A DNA stretch of 6,651 nucleotides from Gammaproteobacteria bacterium (lineage in GTDB: Bacteria > Pseudomonadota > Gammaproteobacteria > UBA6429 > Thiohalophilaceae): the NCBI GenBank assembly GCA_029880425.1, contig JAOUOK010000093.1, positions 1 through 6,651 on the forward strand, written 5' to 3'. Below are positions 1-6,100 of the stretch, piece by piece. Position numbers and translations under genes: made by a program. Numbering within the stretch: position 1 is the first letter of the stretch; every line of letters starts with the position of its first letter. Under the pieces are notes generated by a model. That model had not been told where the DNA came from and did not search any database. It saw nothing but the letters and a program-made list of their open reading frames with translations.

Positions 1-409
1 CACCTTTTGTAACGTCTTTTAAATAAACCTTGTTAGCAGAAACTGTTGCACGTTTAATATTTTTACTGGAAATGACGCGCAGGTTTTTTACCAGGTTTTT
101 TCGGTATGTCACCGCGGTGCGGGGAACGGCATCAAGGTTAGAATAACATTGTGTTAAGGTCGTCCATCCATCATCGATACTAACTTGATCAATGGTAATA
201 TTAATTGCTGAATGAAAAATATTCCCGTTTGGTTTAGGATTGATAAAATTGAGTTGACCCTCATTCACTTTACTGGTGGGAAGCTCATCATCTGAGTTGA
301 ACCACTTTTCTAATTCAGCCGGGCTAAGAAATTCTTTGGCCATCAGTGAAAATGAAAAAACAAATGATGACGCGACGATAAGTAATATATTTAAAGTGGT
401 TTTATTCAT
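1..409 (-). CDS. Secreted protein of unknown function, N-terminal part (runs off the left edge)
   Basis: I do not recognise this protein family. Reading minus from ATG at 409 gives 136 codons without a stop down to position 2, so the gene continues beyond the window. The start is supported by AGGA at 415-418, five bases upstream of the ATG. The N-terminus looks like a Sec signal peptide: MNK, then a hydrophobic stretch at about residues 6-22, then SLMA before KEF, with likely cleavage after Ala24. The mature part begins with an acidic stretch (about residues 31-43, with Trp36). It continues with a beta-rich-looking region containing DDGWTTLTQCYSNLDAVPRT (79-98) and one Cys (Cys88), then basic strands to the edge. 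It is therefore probably periplasmic or exported. It is transcribed divergently from folB, across a 102-bp gap, so a shared function is not implied. The plus-strand open frame at 276-467 is its antisense shadow. Confidence 0.72.
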   Translation of the reverse strand, partial: MNKTTLNILLIVASSFVFSFSLMAKEFLSPAELEKWFNSDDELPTSKVNEGQLNFINPKPNGNIFHSAINITIDQVSIDDGWTTLTQCYSNLDAVPRTAVTYRKNLVKNLRVISSKNIKRATVSANKVYLKDVTKG

Positions 410-511
410 CGTTATCCTGCTCCTGGCAATACTTCCAGATAATTTTAAAGCCGTTATATCCGTATAAATATAGCATTTATCTTTTTCTGGTGATGCTGTA
501 TCTTAACAGTC
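410..511. promoter_or_regulatory. Divergent intergenic region, probable promoters for the secreted-protein gene and folB
   Basis: This 102-bp gap separates two divergently transcribed genes, so it must hold both promoters unless folB is read from further away. On the plus strand TATAAA at 463-468 resembles a sigma-70 -10 box, but no good -35 box lies 16-18 bp before it. On the minus strand TATAAC (complement of 453-458) is also -10-like, again with a poor -35. The region is AT-rich. These are weak matches read by eye; only the divergent layout is solid. Confidence 0.28.
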
Positions 512-868
512 ATGGATATTATTTTTCTTAATGACTTAAAAATTGAAACCATTATTGGTATTTATGATTGGGAACGCGAAACAAGGCAGACAATAAGCCT
601 TGACCTGGAAATGGCGACCGATATCAGGGAAGCGGCGAAAACCGATGACATTGAAAAGACGCTGGATTACAAAGCGGTATCTAAGCGTTTGATCAGCTTT
701 GTTGAAAACAGCGACTATTTTTTAGTTGAGCGTTTAGCCGAAGAATGTGCACAAATTATTCTGAAGGAATTTAATGTACCCTGGGTACGTTTAAGACTGA
801 ATAAAGGTGAAGCGATTAGTGGCGCCAGTGGTGTGGGTATACTGATCGAACGTGGTCAAAAGGTTTAA
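512..868 (+). CDS. folB: Dihydroneopterin aldolase FolB
   Basis: FolB is a cytoplasmic enzyme that cleaves 7,8-dihydroneopterin to 6-hydroxymethyl-7,8-dihydropterin and glycolaldehyde in folate synthesis. It usually also epimerises dihydroneopterin to dihydromonapterin. The 118-residue length fits the family. Recognisable pieces are IGIYDWERE (15-23), LDYKAVSKRL (51-60) with the substrate-pocket Tyr53, LVERLAEECA (71-80) with the pterin-anchoring Glu73, and the C-terminal GASGVGILIERG. Lys98 aligns without gaps with the catalytic lysine of E. coli FolB. The residues after it are Gly-Glu rather than the common Pro-Gly. ATG 512 is the only usable start after an in-frame TGA at 491-493, but it has no clear Shine-Dalgarno sequence. 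folK follows after 21 bp and supplies the next pathway step, so the two probably share a transcript. FolX, the epimerase paralogue, is the main alternative and is less likely beside folK. Confidence 0.93.
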   Translation: MDIIFLNDLKIETIIGIYDWERETRQTISLDLEMATDIREAAKTDDIEKTLDYKAVSKRLISFVENSDYFLVERLAEECAQIILKEFNVPWVRLRLNKGEAISGASGVGILIERGQKV

Positions 869-889
869 CCTGGTGATAGTTAACTAAGC

Positions 890-1378
890 ATGGCTAGAGT
901 TTATATCAGCATTGGCAGCAATATTGATGCAGAGAATAATGTACGCCTGGCAGTCCATGCTTTGCAGCAACACTACGGTAAACTGATCTTATCTTCTGTC
1001 TATGAAAGCGAAGCAGTGGGATTTAAGGGGGATAACTTTTTAAATCTTGTTGCAGGTTTAAATACTGACGAAGATGTTCATACTGTTGCCGATACCCTGC
1101 GAAAAATCGAAGATGATAATGGGCGTGACAGAAGTGGTCCGCGCTTTTCAGCAAGAACAGTTGACCTGGATTTATTGTTGTATGACGACCTGGTTGTTGA
1201 GGAAGAAGGTTTGCAACTTCCTCGCGATGAAATTACTAAAAATGCGTTTGTATTGCTTCCCCTTGAAGAAATTGCACCGCAACTCATTCATCCATTATCC
1301 GGTAATACAATGTGTGATCACTGGCTGAATTTTGATAAAGATTCGCAAAAACTATGGCCGGTAGAGTTTACGTTTTAG
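890..1378 (+). CDS. folK: 6-hydroxymethyl-7,8-dihydropterin pyrophosphokinase FolK (HPPK)
   Basis: FolK transfers pyrophosphate from ATP to 6-hydroxymethyl-7,8-dihydropterin, making the substrate of dihydropteroate synthase (FolP). It acts directly on the FolB product. The 162 residues match the usual family length of about 160. The N-terminal YISIGSNI (5-12) is the typical first strand. SVYESEAVGF (36-45) and the N-L-V segment at 52-54 line the pterin pocket. The HPPK signature is ARTVDLDLLLYDD (88-100), with the Mg-ligand pair Asp92 and Asp94 and with Arg89. LPRDEITKNAFVLLPLEEIAP (110-130) is the C-terminal active-site loop and helix. In that loop the E. coli residues His115 and Arg121 align by eye with Arg112 and Asn118. 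This resembles the LPR-type HPPK that I recall from other non-enteric gammaproteobacteria. The ribosome site is weak: GGTGA at 872-876 lies 13 bases from the ATG. The gene converges on the pteridine reductase, 93 bp away. Confidence 0.94.
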   Translation: MARVYISIGSNIDAENNVRLAVHALQQHYGKLILSSVYESEAVGFKGDNFLNLVAGLNTDEDVHTVADTLRKIEDDNGRDRSGPRFSARTVDLDLLLYDDLVVEEEGLQLPRDEITKNAFVLLPLEEIAPQLIHPLSGNTMCDHWLNFDKDSQKLWPVEFTF

Positions 1379-1471
1379 CTCTTCGTCTCACCTATTACCA
1401 TGATTATTTTTTTAGACAGTACCTGACCTGGATTTATGCGGGTAATGACTAAAAAGATTTTTTATGCAGTT

Positions 1472-2236
1472 TTAAGAATTTAAACTACGCCCACCATCAA
1501 CTGCAATAATCTGCCCGGTGACATAATCGGCATCTTTTATAAAATATAAAATTGTTTTTGCAATATCATCGGGATTGCCCTGGCGTTTTAAAAAAGTCCG
1601 CGACACGATACGTTGCTTGGCAACTTCGTCAAGATTTTCTGGCCAAAGTATCGCACCGGGTGCAACGGCATTAACCCTTACATCAGGGCCGAGTTCACCG
1701 GCTAATGCTTTAGTCATCATCACCAGGCCGGCTTTAGCCATACTGTAAATAGGAAATGTTTTTAACGGTCTCTCTGCATGGATATCTACAATATTCACTA
1801 TGCAGCCTTTAGTCTTTTTTAAATGTGGTGCAGCTGCCTGTGATAAAAAGAAAGGGGCTTTAAGGTTGGAACCCACGAGGTCATCCCATTGCTCTTCAGT
1901 AGCCTTGCCTATCGGGGTGGGATAAAAGCTTGAAGCATTATTAATTAATACATCAAGTTGGCCCCATGCTTTAACCGCAGCTTCAATCAGCGCAGGTAAG
2001 CCGTTGGCCAGGTGCAAGTCAGCCTGGATAAGAATCACCGAGTTTTCACGAATCGCGTTTAACTCCTGTTGTAATGCCTGGGCTTTTTCACGCGAATTAC
2101 GGTAATGCAAGACGATGTTCAAGCCGTTTTTATGTAAAAGTTTAGCCGTTGTCGCACCAATACGATGAGCTGCGCCGGTAATTAAGGCGACCTTATGCTT
2201 GTCTGCTTGTGTATTATTCGACTGATTGTCAGACAT
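1472..2236 (-). CDS. Pteridine reductase (PTR1/FolM-type short-chain dehydrogenase)
   Basis: This is a classical-length (254 aa) Rossmann-fold short-chain dehydrogenase, predicted to be cytoplasmic and NADPH-dependent. It has the pteridine-reductase version of the cofactor motif, TGAAHRIG (20-27), where Arg25 replaces the usual glycine. It also has INNASSFYPTPIG (98-110), which is characteristic of PTR1-like enzymes. Asp151 in the VDIH segment (150-153) stands where most dehydrogenases have the catalytic Ser, as in PTR1. The catalytic Tyr164 and Lys168 sit in YSMAK. VNAVAPGAILWPE (188-200) and VTGQIIAVDGG (239-249) finish the fold. The family reduces dihydro- to tetrahydropterins or dihydromonapterin, sometimes with dihydrofolate reductase activity. 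Its place beside folB and folK supports a pterin substrate. The start is supported by AAGGA at 2246-2250, nine bases upstream. It looks closer to the general pteridine reductases than to E. coli FolM as I recall that sequence, so I give no symbol. Confidence 0.88.
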   Translation of the reverse strand: MSDNQSNNTQADKHKVALITGAAHRIGATTAKLLHKNGLNIVLHYRNSREKAQALQQELNAIRENSVILIQADLHLANGLPALIEAAVKAWGQLDVLINNASSFYPTPIGKATEEQWDDLVGSNLKAPFFLSQAAAPHLKKTKGCIVNIVDIHAERPLKTFPIYSMAKAGLVMMTKALAGELGPDVRVNAVAPGAILWPENLDEVAKQRIVSRTFLKRQGNPDDIAKTILYFIKDADYVTGQIIAVDGGRSLNS

Positions 2237-2332
2237 ACTGTGTTATCCTTCGAGTCTTTATATTAAGCAATACTGGATTCAGCAGTACCGGGTTTTTACT
2301 GTAACACAAGCGATCAGGTCTAGTCAGTTTTC
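2237..2332. promoter_or_regulatory. Divergent control region between the pteridine reductase and methyltransferase genes, with small inverted repeats
   Basis: The 96-bp gap between divergent genes should carry both promoters. TAATAT (complement of 2260-2265) is a -10-like box for the pteridine reductase, which would give a very short leader. No convincing box is seen for the plus-strand gene. The region contains TACTG at 2271-2275, CAGTA at 2283-2287 and TACTG again at 2297-2301. The middle copy can pair with either flank. The last copy lies within the 9-bp near-palindrome TTACTGTAA (2296-2304). This could be an operator or two alternative hairpins, but the arms are short enough to arise by chance. 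Confidence 0.3.
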
Positions 2333-3556
2333 ATGTCATCGAATAATTACAACAGCTATAGTGAGCAGCTTTACCAGTCCAGTCGCGATACTCAAGACCT
2401 GCCTGTCCCGGATGATTTAGCACAGCAACACAGTAAAAAACTTATCACCGTAATTAGAAATGAGATAGAAACTAATAATGGTGCAATATCATTTCAGCGT
2501 TACATGGAGCGGGTGCTTTATGCGCCTGCTTTGGGTTATTACACGGCAGGCAGTGAAAAACTGGGAGCAGCAGGTGACTTTGTTACCGCGCCAGAAATTT
2601 CCCCGTTATTTTCCCATGCGCTGGCTAACGCCATCCTTCCCGTACTGGAAAAAGAAAACATCATTCTTGAAGTGGGTGCAGGCCGGGGACGCATGGCGGC
2701 AGATATTCTTGGTTTTCTGCAGCAGCAAAATAAATTACCCAAAGAGTACTGGATACTTGAACTCAGTGCGGATTTACGTGAACGACAAAAACATACCATT
2801 AAAGAAACCATTCCTGAATTCTTAGATAAAGTGAAATGGCTGGACAGGTTACCAGAACAGTTTTCAGGTGTGGTGCTGGCCAATGAATTACTTGATGCCA
2901 TGCCTGTTCAGTTATTCCTGAAAAATGAAAATGATATTAACGAGGTTAATGTTAGCTGGCGCGATGACAGGTTTGTTTTTCAATTAACCTCGAGCTTTGA
3001 TCAACGCCTTGTTACCCGTGTTAAAGACATTGAACAGGAACTGGGCCAGGAGTTAAATTCAGGTTACCTTTCTGAAGTAAATTTTGCAGCCGAGGACTGG
3101 ATTAAAAGTATTGCTGAAAAATTAACAAGTGGTATCGTGGTATTAATTGATTACGGTTTCCCGCGTCATGAGTATTATCATGAACAACGTACACAAGGAA
3201 CGCTGATGTGTCATTACCGGCATAGAACGCACCCTGATGTATTTGTTTATCCTGGCTTGCAGGACATTACCGCGCATGTTGACTTTACCGCGATGGCCGA
3301 TGCAGCTTTAGAAAGTGGAATGCGGGTTATGGGTTACACCAACCAGGCCAGTTTTTTAATGGGTGCCGGTTTAATGGAAATGGCGACAATAAATAATGAT
3401 AAACAGTTAATCAATGAATTTGAAACTGCATCGCAATTAAAAAAATTAACCTTACCGCATGAGATGGGTGAGCTGTTTAAAGTGATTGGTTTTAGTAAAA
3501 ATTGTGATATCTCGTTACCCGCTTTTGAGTTCAGGGACTTGCGCGAGTCTTTATAG
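2333..3556 (+). CDS. MidA/NDUFAF7-family class I SAM-dependent methyltransferase (DUF185, COG1565)
   Basis: This 407-residue protein is a class I SAM-dependent methyltransferase of the MidA/NDUFAF7 family. The mitochondrial member methylates an arginine of the NDUFS2 subunit of respiratory complex I. The role of bacterial members is not established. Family marks in order: FQRYMERVLYAPALGYY (54-70), GAAGDFVTAPEISPLF (78-93), SAM motif I LEVGAGRGRMA (112-122), acidic motif II ELSADLRERQ (143-152), and ANELLDAMPV (183-192). The C-terminal half has DYGFPR (273-278), HYRHRTHPDVFVYPGLQDITAHVDFTA (294-320, selected residues) and LPHEMGELFKVIGF (374-387). The length is usual for the family. The polar N-terminal 20 residues look like an extra tail before the normal LPVPDDLAQQHS start region. 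ATG 2333 follows an in-frame TAG at 2321-2323, and its ribosome site is poor. It is the first gene of a likely operon with uppP (19 bp downstream) and the vanZ-like gene. Confidence 0.9.
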   Translation: MSSNNYNSYSEQLYQSSRDTQDLPVPDDLAQQHSKKLITVIRNEIETNNGAISFQRYMERVLYAPALGYYTAGSEKLGAAGDFVTAPEISPLFSHALANAILPVLEKENIILEVGAGRGRMAADILGFLQQQNKLPKEYWILELSADLRERQKHTIKETIPEFLDKVKWLDRLPEQFSGVVLANELLDAMPVQLFLKNENDINEVNVSWRDDRFVFQLTSSFDQRLVTRVKDIEQELGQELNSGYLSEVNFAAEDWIKSIAEKLTSGIVVLIDYGFPRHEYYHEQRTQGTLMCHYRHRTHPDVFVYPGLQDITAHVDFTAMADAALESGMRVMGYTNQASFLMGAGLMEMATINNDKQLINEFETASQLKKLTLPHEMGELFKVIGFSKNCDISLPAFEFRDLRESL

Positions 3557-3563
3557 AAATAAA

Positions 3564-3569
3564 AAGGGA
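3564..3569 (+). promoter_or_regulatory. Ribosome binding site that fixes the uppP start
   Basis: AAGGGA lies six bases before ATG 3576. It is the best Shine-Dalgarno match on the plus strand here. It selects this ATG over an in-frame upstream start at 3486, which would overlap the methyltransferase gene by 71 bp and add 30 residues that do not resemble the family N-terminus. Confidence 0.75.
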
Positions 3570-3575
3570 AATAAC

Positions 3576-4379
3576 ATGCTTTTTTGGCAAATAGTGGTAC
3601 TTGCTTTAGTCCAGGGTTTAACAGAATTTTTGCCTATCTCCAGTTCAGCACATTTAATCCTGGTGCCCGTACTTAGTGACTGGCCCGATCAAGGATTAGC
3701 CTTTGATGTGGTTGTTCACCTCGGCACATTAACCGCGGTGCTCTGGTATTTCAGAAAAGATGTTATGCAGTTAAGTATTGACTGGACCCGTTCATGTGTC
3801 AGTAAACAAACCGTGGGTGAGAGTCGCCTGGCATGGATAGTTATCATTGGCACGATACCGGTTGGAGCAGCAGGTTTATTATTACATGACGTGGTTGATA
3901 ATATTTTACGATCTCCCCTTGTTATTGCATGGGCAACGATAGGTTTTGGTTTATTGCTGGGGTTTGCAGATTTTGTTGGCAAAAATAAAAACACTTTAAC
4001 TGAGCACCAGTTAAGCTGGAAGAACGGCATGATTATCGGTTTTGCCCAGGCGTTGGCCTTAATACCTGGTACTTCACGTTCGGGTATTACCATGACGGCC
4101 GGCTTATTTACCGGGTTGACCCGCCAGGGAGCGGCCCGTTTTTCATTTTTACTTTCAATACCGGTCATACTGATGGCAGGAAGTTATAAGACATTAAAGC
4201 TTATCCAGGATGGCAACGGTATTGACTGGATTTCAATTGGACTGGGTTATTTTTTATCGGCTGTATCTGCCTACGTTTGTATTCATTATTTTCTTAAAAT
4301 GCTGGAGCGGATCGGTATGACGCCTTTTGTTATCTATCGCGTCGCCCAGGGTGTTATCTTGTTGTATCTGTTCTCATAA
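3576..4379 (+). CDS. uppP: Undecaprenyl-diphosphatase UppP (BacA)
   Basis: UppP is an integral inner-membrane enzyme. It dephosphorylates undecaprenyl diphosphate to undecaprenyl phosphate, recycling the lipid carrier for peptidoglycan and other surface polymers. Overexpression gives bacitracin resistance in known cases. The 267-residue protein is hydrophobic throughout, with roughly seven to eight membrane segments. Both family signatures are present: QGLTEFLPISSSAHL (13-27), with Glu17 and Ser23 matching E. coli Glu21 and Ser27, and PGTSRSGITM (164-173), with Arg168 matching E. coli Arg174. AFDVVVHLGTLTAVL (42-56) and FSFLLSIPVILMAG (189-202) are also typical. E. coli Glu17 is replaced by Gln13, as I recall for many non-enteric gammaproteobacterial UppPs. 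The start is set by AAGGGA at 3564-3569. The gene lies 19 bp after the methyltransferase gene and 27 bp before the vanZ-like gene, so all three are probably co-transcribed. Confidence 0.95.
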   Translation: MLFWQIVVLALVQGLTEFLPISSSAHLILVPVLSDWPDQGLAFDVVVHLGTLTAVLWYFRKDVMQLSIDWTRSCVSKQTVGESRLAWIVIIGTIPVGAAGLLLHDVVDNILRSPLVIAWATIGFGLLLGFADFVGKNKNTLTEHQLSWKNGMIIGFAQALALIPGTSRSGITMTAGLFTGLTRQGAARFSFLLSIPVILMAGSYKTLKLIQDGNGIDWISIGLGYFLSAVSAYVCIHYFLKMLERIGMTPFVIYRVAQGVILLYLFS

Positions 4380-4406
4380 CATAAAAATTTAATAAGAAGA
4401 AATCCA

Positions 4407-4760
4407 TTGCGTTACTTTAAACTCTATTTGGTTATTGGATGGTTACTGGTTTTACTGGTGTGTTATTTTTCTTTAACTTCCAGTCCACCAAAGATTGATA
4501 TTCAATTTAAATACCTGGATAAGCTGGAGCATATGGCTTCATATTTTGTGTTAATGCTTTGGTTTGCACAGTTATACCACTCGAAGTACAGCCGAATTTA
4601 CTATGCTGTGTTTTTTATATTGCTTGGCATTACGCTGGAAGTTTTACAGGGGCTGGGTGGAATACGCCTGTTTGAGTATGCGGATATGCTGGCTAATACG
4701 ATGGGTGTGGTTATTGGTTATGTCATTACACAAGGACGATTAAAAAATTTATTGCCTTAA
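4407..4760 (+). CDS. Small VanZ-family membrane protein
   Basis: This 117-residue protein with about four membrane helices (roughly residues 6-21, 43-57, 64-80 and 95-108) fits the VanZ-like family, whose biochemical role is unknown. The family is named for Enterococcus VanZ, which lowers teicoplanin susceptibility. Conserved polar residues sit as expected: YLDKLEHMASY (36-46) with Asp38, Lys39 and His42; Glu78 and Gln81 in LEVLQG; Arg87; and YADMLANTMGVVIG (91-104) with Asp93, Asn97 and Gly100. The start is TTG 4407, because no ATG occurs before residue 43. AAGAAGA at 4394-4400 is a weak ribosome site six bases upstream. The frame is the same as uppP, separated by the uppP TAA and nine further codons without a stop. 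The context hints at a cell-envelope role, which is inference. The stop codon is 2 bp from that of the opposing rimO. Confidence 0.82.
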   Translation: MRYFKLYLVIGWLLVLLVCYFSLTSSPPKIDIQFKYLDKLEHMASYFVLMLWFAQLYHSKYSRIYYAVFFILLGITLEVLQGLGGIRLFEYADMLANTMGVVIGYVITQGRLKNLLP

Positions 4761-4788
4761 TGTTATTCAACCGGCCTGGCAATTAAAT
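4742..4788 (-). terminator. Candidate intrinsic terminator of the rimO transcript, spanning the convergent junction
   Basis: Read on the minus strand, ATTGCC (complement of 4778-4783) pairs with GGCAAT (complement of 4751-4756). The stem extends by four A-T pairs (4747-4750 with 4785-4788) if the base at 4784 bulges out. The loop is 21 bases and contains the rimO stop codon. A run of six T residues (complement of 4742-4747) follows. The stem is AT-rich and the loop long, so this is a moderate candidate. It would lie inside the 3' end of the vanZ-like gene. Confidence 0.35.
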
Positions 4789-6088
4789 CATGCTCCGTTG
4801 CCGCTACAATTTTCACATCAACAAAATCACCCAGCTCAACATCTTCAAAGCCGTCTAAAATGACTTCGCCGTCTATCTCAGGGGCATCCGCTTTTGAGCG
4901 TGCCAGCACTAAACCTTCATCATTATTAAAACTATCGACGAGTACCGTCATGGTCTGGCCAATTTTTTTCTGTAACTTGTCAGCACTGATTTGTGCCTGT
5001 AAATGCATAAAGCGTTCGAGACGCTCCTGCTGGATCTCTTCTGCTACAAAGTTGCCGAGCTCGTTTGCAACAGCACCTTCAACCGGGGAATAGGCAAAAG
5101 CACCGACACGATCAAGCTGGGCTTCTTCAAGGAAATCGAGCAGCTGTTCAAAGTCATCCTCTGTTTCACCAGGGAAACCAACAATAAAGGTTGAACGTAA
5201 GGTAATGTCAGGGCAGATGTTACGCCAGTTTTTAATGCGCTCAATGGTTTTATCAATTTTACCCGGGCGTTTCATTGCCTTGAGAATCGCAGGGCTGGCA
5301 TGTTGTAACGGGATATCGAGATAAGGCAGAATTTTTTCTTCTGCCATTAACGGGATCACCTCGTCCACATGCGGGTAAGGGTAAACATAATGTAAACGGG
5401 TCCAGACTCCCAGCTCACTTAACGCGGCCGAAAGATTGGTCATATGTGTTTTTATAGGCCGCCCACCCCAAAACCCGGTTCGGTACTTTACATCAACACC
5501 ATAGGCGCTGGTGTCTTGCGAGATAACCAGCAATTCTTTTACACCCGCGTTAACCAGGTTTTCCGCTTCCTGCATCACTTCACCCACATCACGGCTGACC
5601 AGGTCACCACGCAGCGACGGAATAATGCAAAATGTACAGCGGTGGTTACAACCTTCTGAAATTTTCAGGTACGCGTAATGTTTCGGTGTCAGTTTAATCC
5701 CGGCATTGGGGACCAGGTCAGAAAAAGGATCATGAGGCCGGGGTAAATGCTCATGGACAACTTGCATTACTTCCTTTGCTGCATGGGGACCGGTGACGGC
5801 CAGTACATTTGGGTAAGCTGTTTCAATAATACCTTCCCTGGCACCAAGACAGCCGGTGACAATAACTTTGCCATTTTCTTCTAAGGCTTCACCGATGGCA
5901 TCCATGGATTCTTCAACCGCGGAATCAATAAAACCACAGGTATTAACCACAACCAGTTGTGCATCTTCGTAGCTATCCGTGATTTCATAACCTTCAGCCC
6001 GTAACTGGGTCACGATATGTTCTGAATCAACCAGGGCCTTGGGACAACCAAGACTGATAAAACCAACTTTAGGCGATGTTTGTGTCAT
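4763..6088 (-). CDS. rimO: Ribosomal protein S12 methylthiotransferase RimO
   Basis: RimO is a radical-SAM enzyme with two 4Fe-4S clusters. It adds a methylthio group to the conserved aspartate of ribosomal protein S12 (Asp89 in E. coli, as commonly numbered). The 441 residues equal the E. coli length. The N-terminal methylthiotransferase domain (about 7-120) has cluster ligands Cys15 ([12 protein letters not shown]), Cys51 (NTCGFI) and Cys80 (TGCLGAREG). The radical-SAM domain has CNHRCTFC at 147-154, with ligands Cys147, Cys151 and Cys154, followed by [31 protein letters not shown] and [16 protein letters not shown] are strongly RimO-like and separate it from the tRNA enzyme MiaB. The C-terminal TRAM domain covers about 378-441. 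ATG 6088 has no strong ribosome site, and it lies 12 bp after the cytochrome gene's stop, so translation may depend on that upstream gene. The two genes probably share a transcript; a functional link is not evident. Confidence 0.96.
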   Translation of the reverse strand: MTQTSPKVGFISLGCPKALVDSEHIVTQLRAEGYEITDSYEDAQLVVVNTCGFIDSAVEESMDAIGEALEENGKVIVTGCLGAREGIIETAYPNVLAVTGPHAAKEVMQVVHEHLPRPHDPFSDLVPNAGIKLTPKHYAYLKISEGCNHRCTFCIIPSLRGDLVSRDVGEVMQEAENLVNAGVKELLVISQDTSAYGVDVKYRTGFWGGRPIKTHMTNLSAALSELGVWTRLHYVYPYPHVDEVIPLMAEEKILPYLDIPLQHASPAILKAMKRPGKIDKTIERIKNWRNICPDITLRSTFIVGFPGETEDDFEQLLDFLEEAQLDRVGAFAYSPVEGAVANELGNFVAEEIQQERLERFMHLQAQISADKLQKKIGQTMTVLVDSFNNDEGLVLARSKADAPEIDGEVILDGFEDVELGDFVDVKIVAATEHDLIARPVE

Positions 6089-6100
6089 AGTTTTTCGATC

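Noticed and set aside
276..467. Plus-strand 63-codon open frame ending in a hydrophobic stretch
   Set aside because: It is antisense to a minus-strand gene with a good ribosome site and signal peptide. Its hydrophobic end is probably the complement of that signal-peptide region and the upstream AT-rich DNA.
1379..1471. Possible bidirectional terminator between the convergent folK and pteridine reductase genes
   Set aside because: ATTACC (1394-1399) can pair with GGTAAT (1441-1446), but the loop is 41 bases. The other candidate (five A, GA, six T at 1451-1463) is a pure AT mirror with too small a loop. T-runs are present, but no convincing stem precedes them.
2539..2901. 120-codon minus-strand open frame inside the methyltransferase gene
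   Set aside because: Ser- and Arg-rich composition typical of an antisense shadow; the plus-strand frame carries all the conserved family motifs.
3486..3575. Longer uppP start at 3486, adding 30 residues
   Set aside because: It would overlap the methyltransferase gene by 71 bp, has no ribosome site and adds a non-family N-terminus. ATG 3576 has AAGGGA at the right distance.
3716..4168. 150-codon minus-strand open frame inside uppP
   Set aside because: The opposite strand encodes a complete UppP with both signature motifs. The antisense product has no recognisable domain and no ribosome site that I can see.
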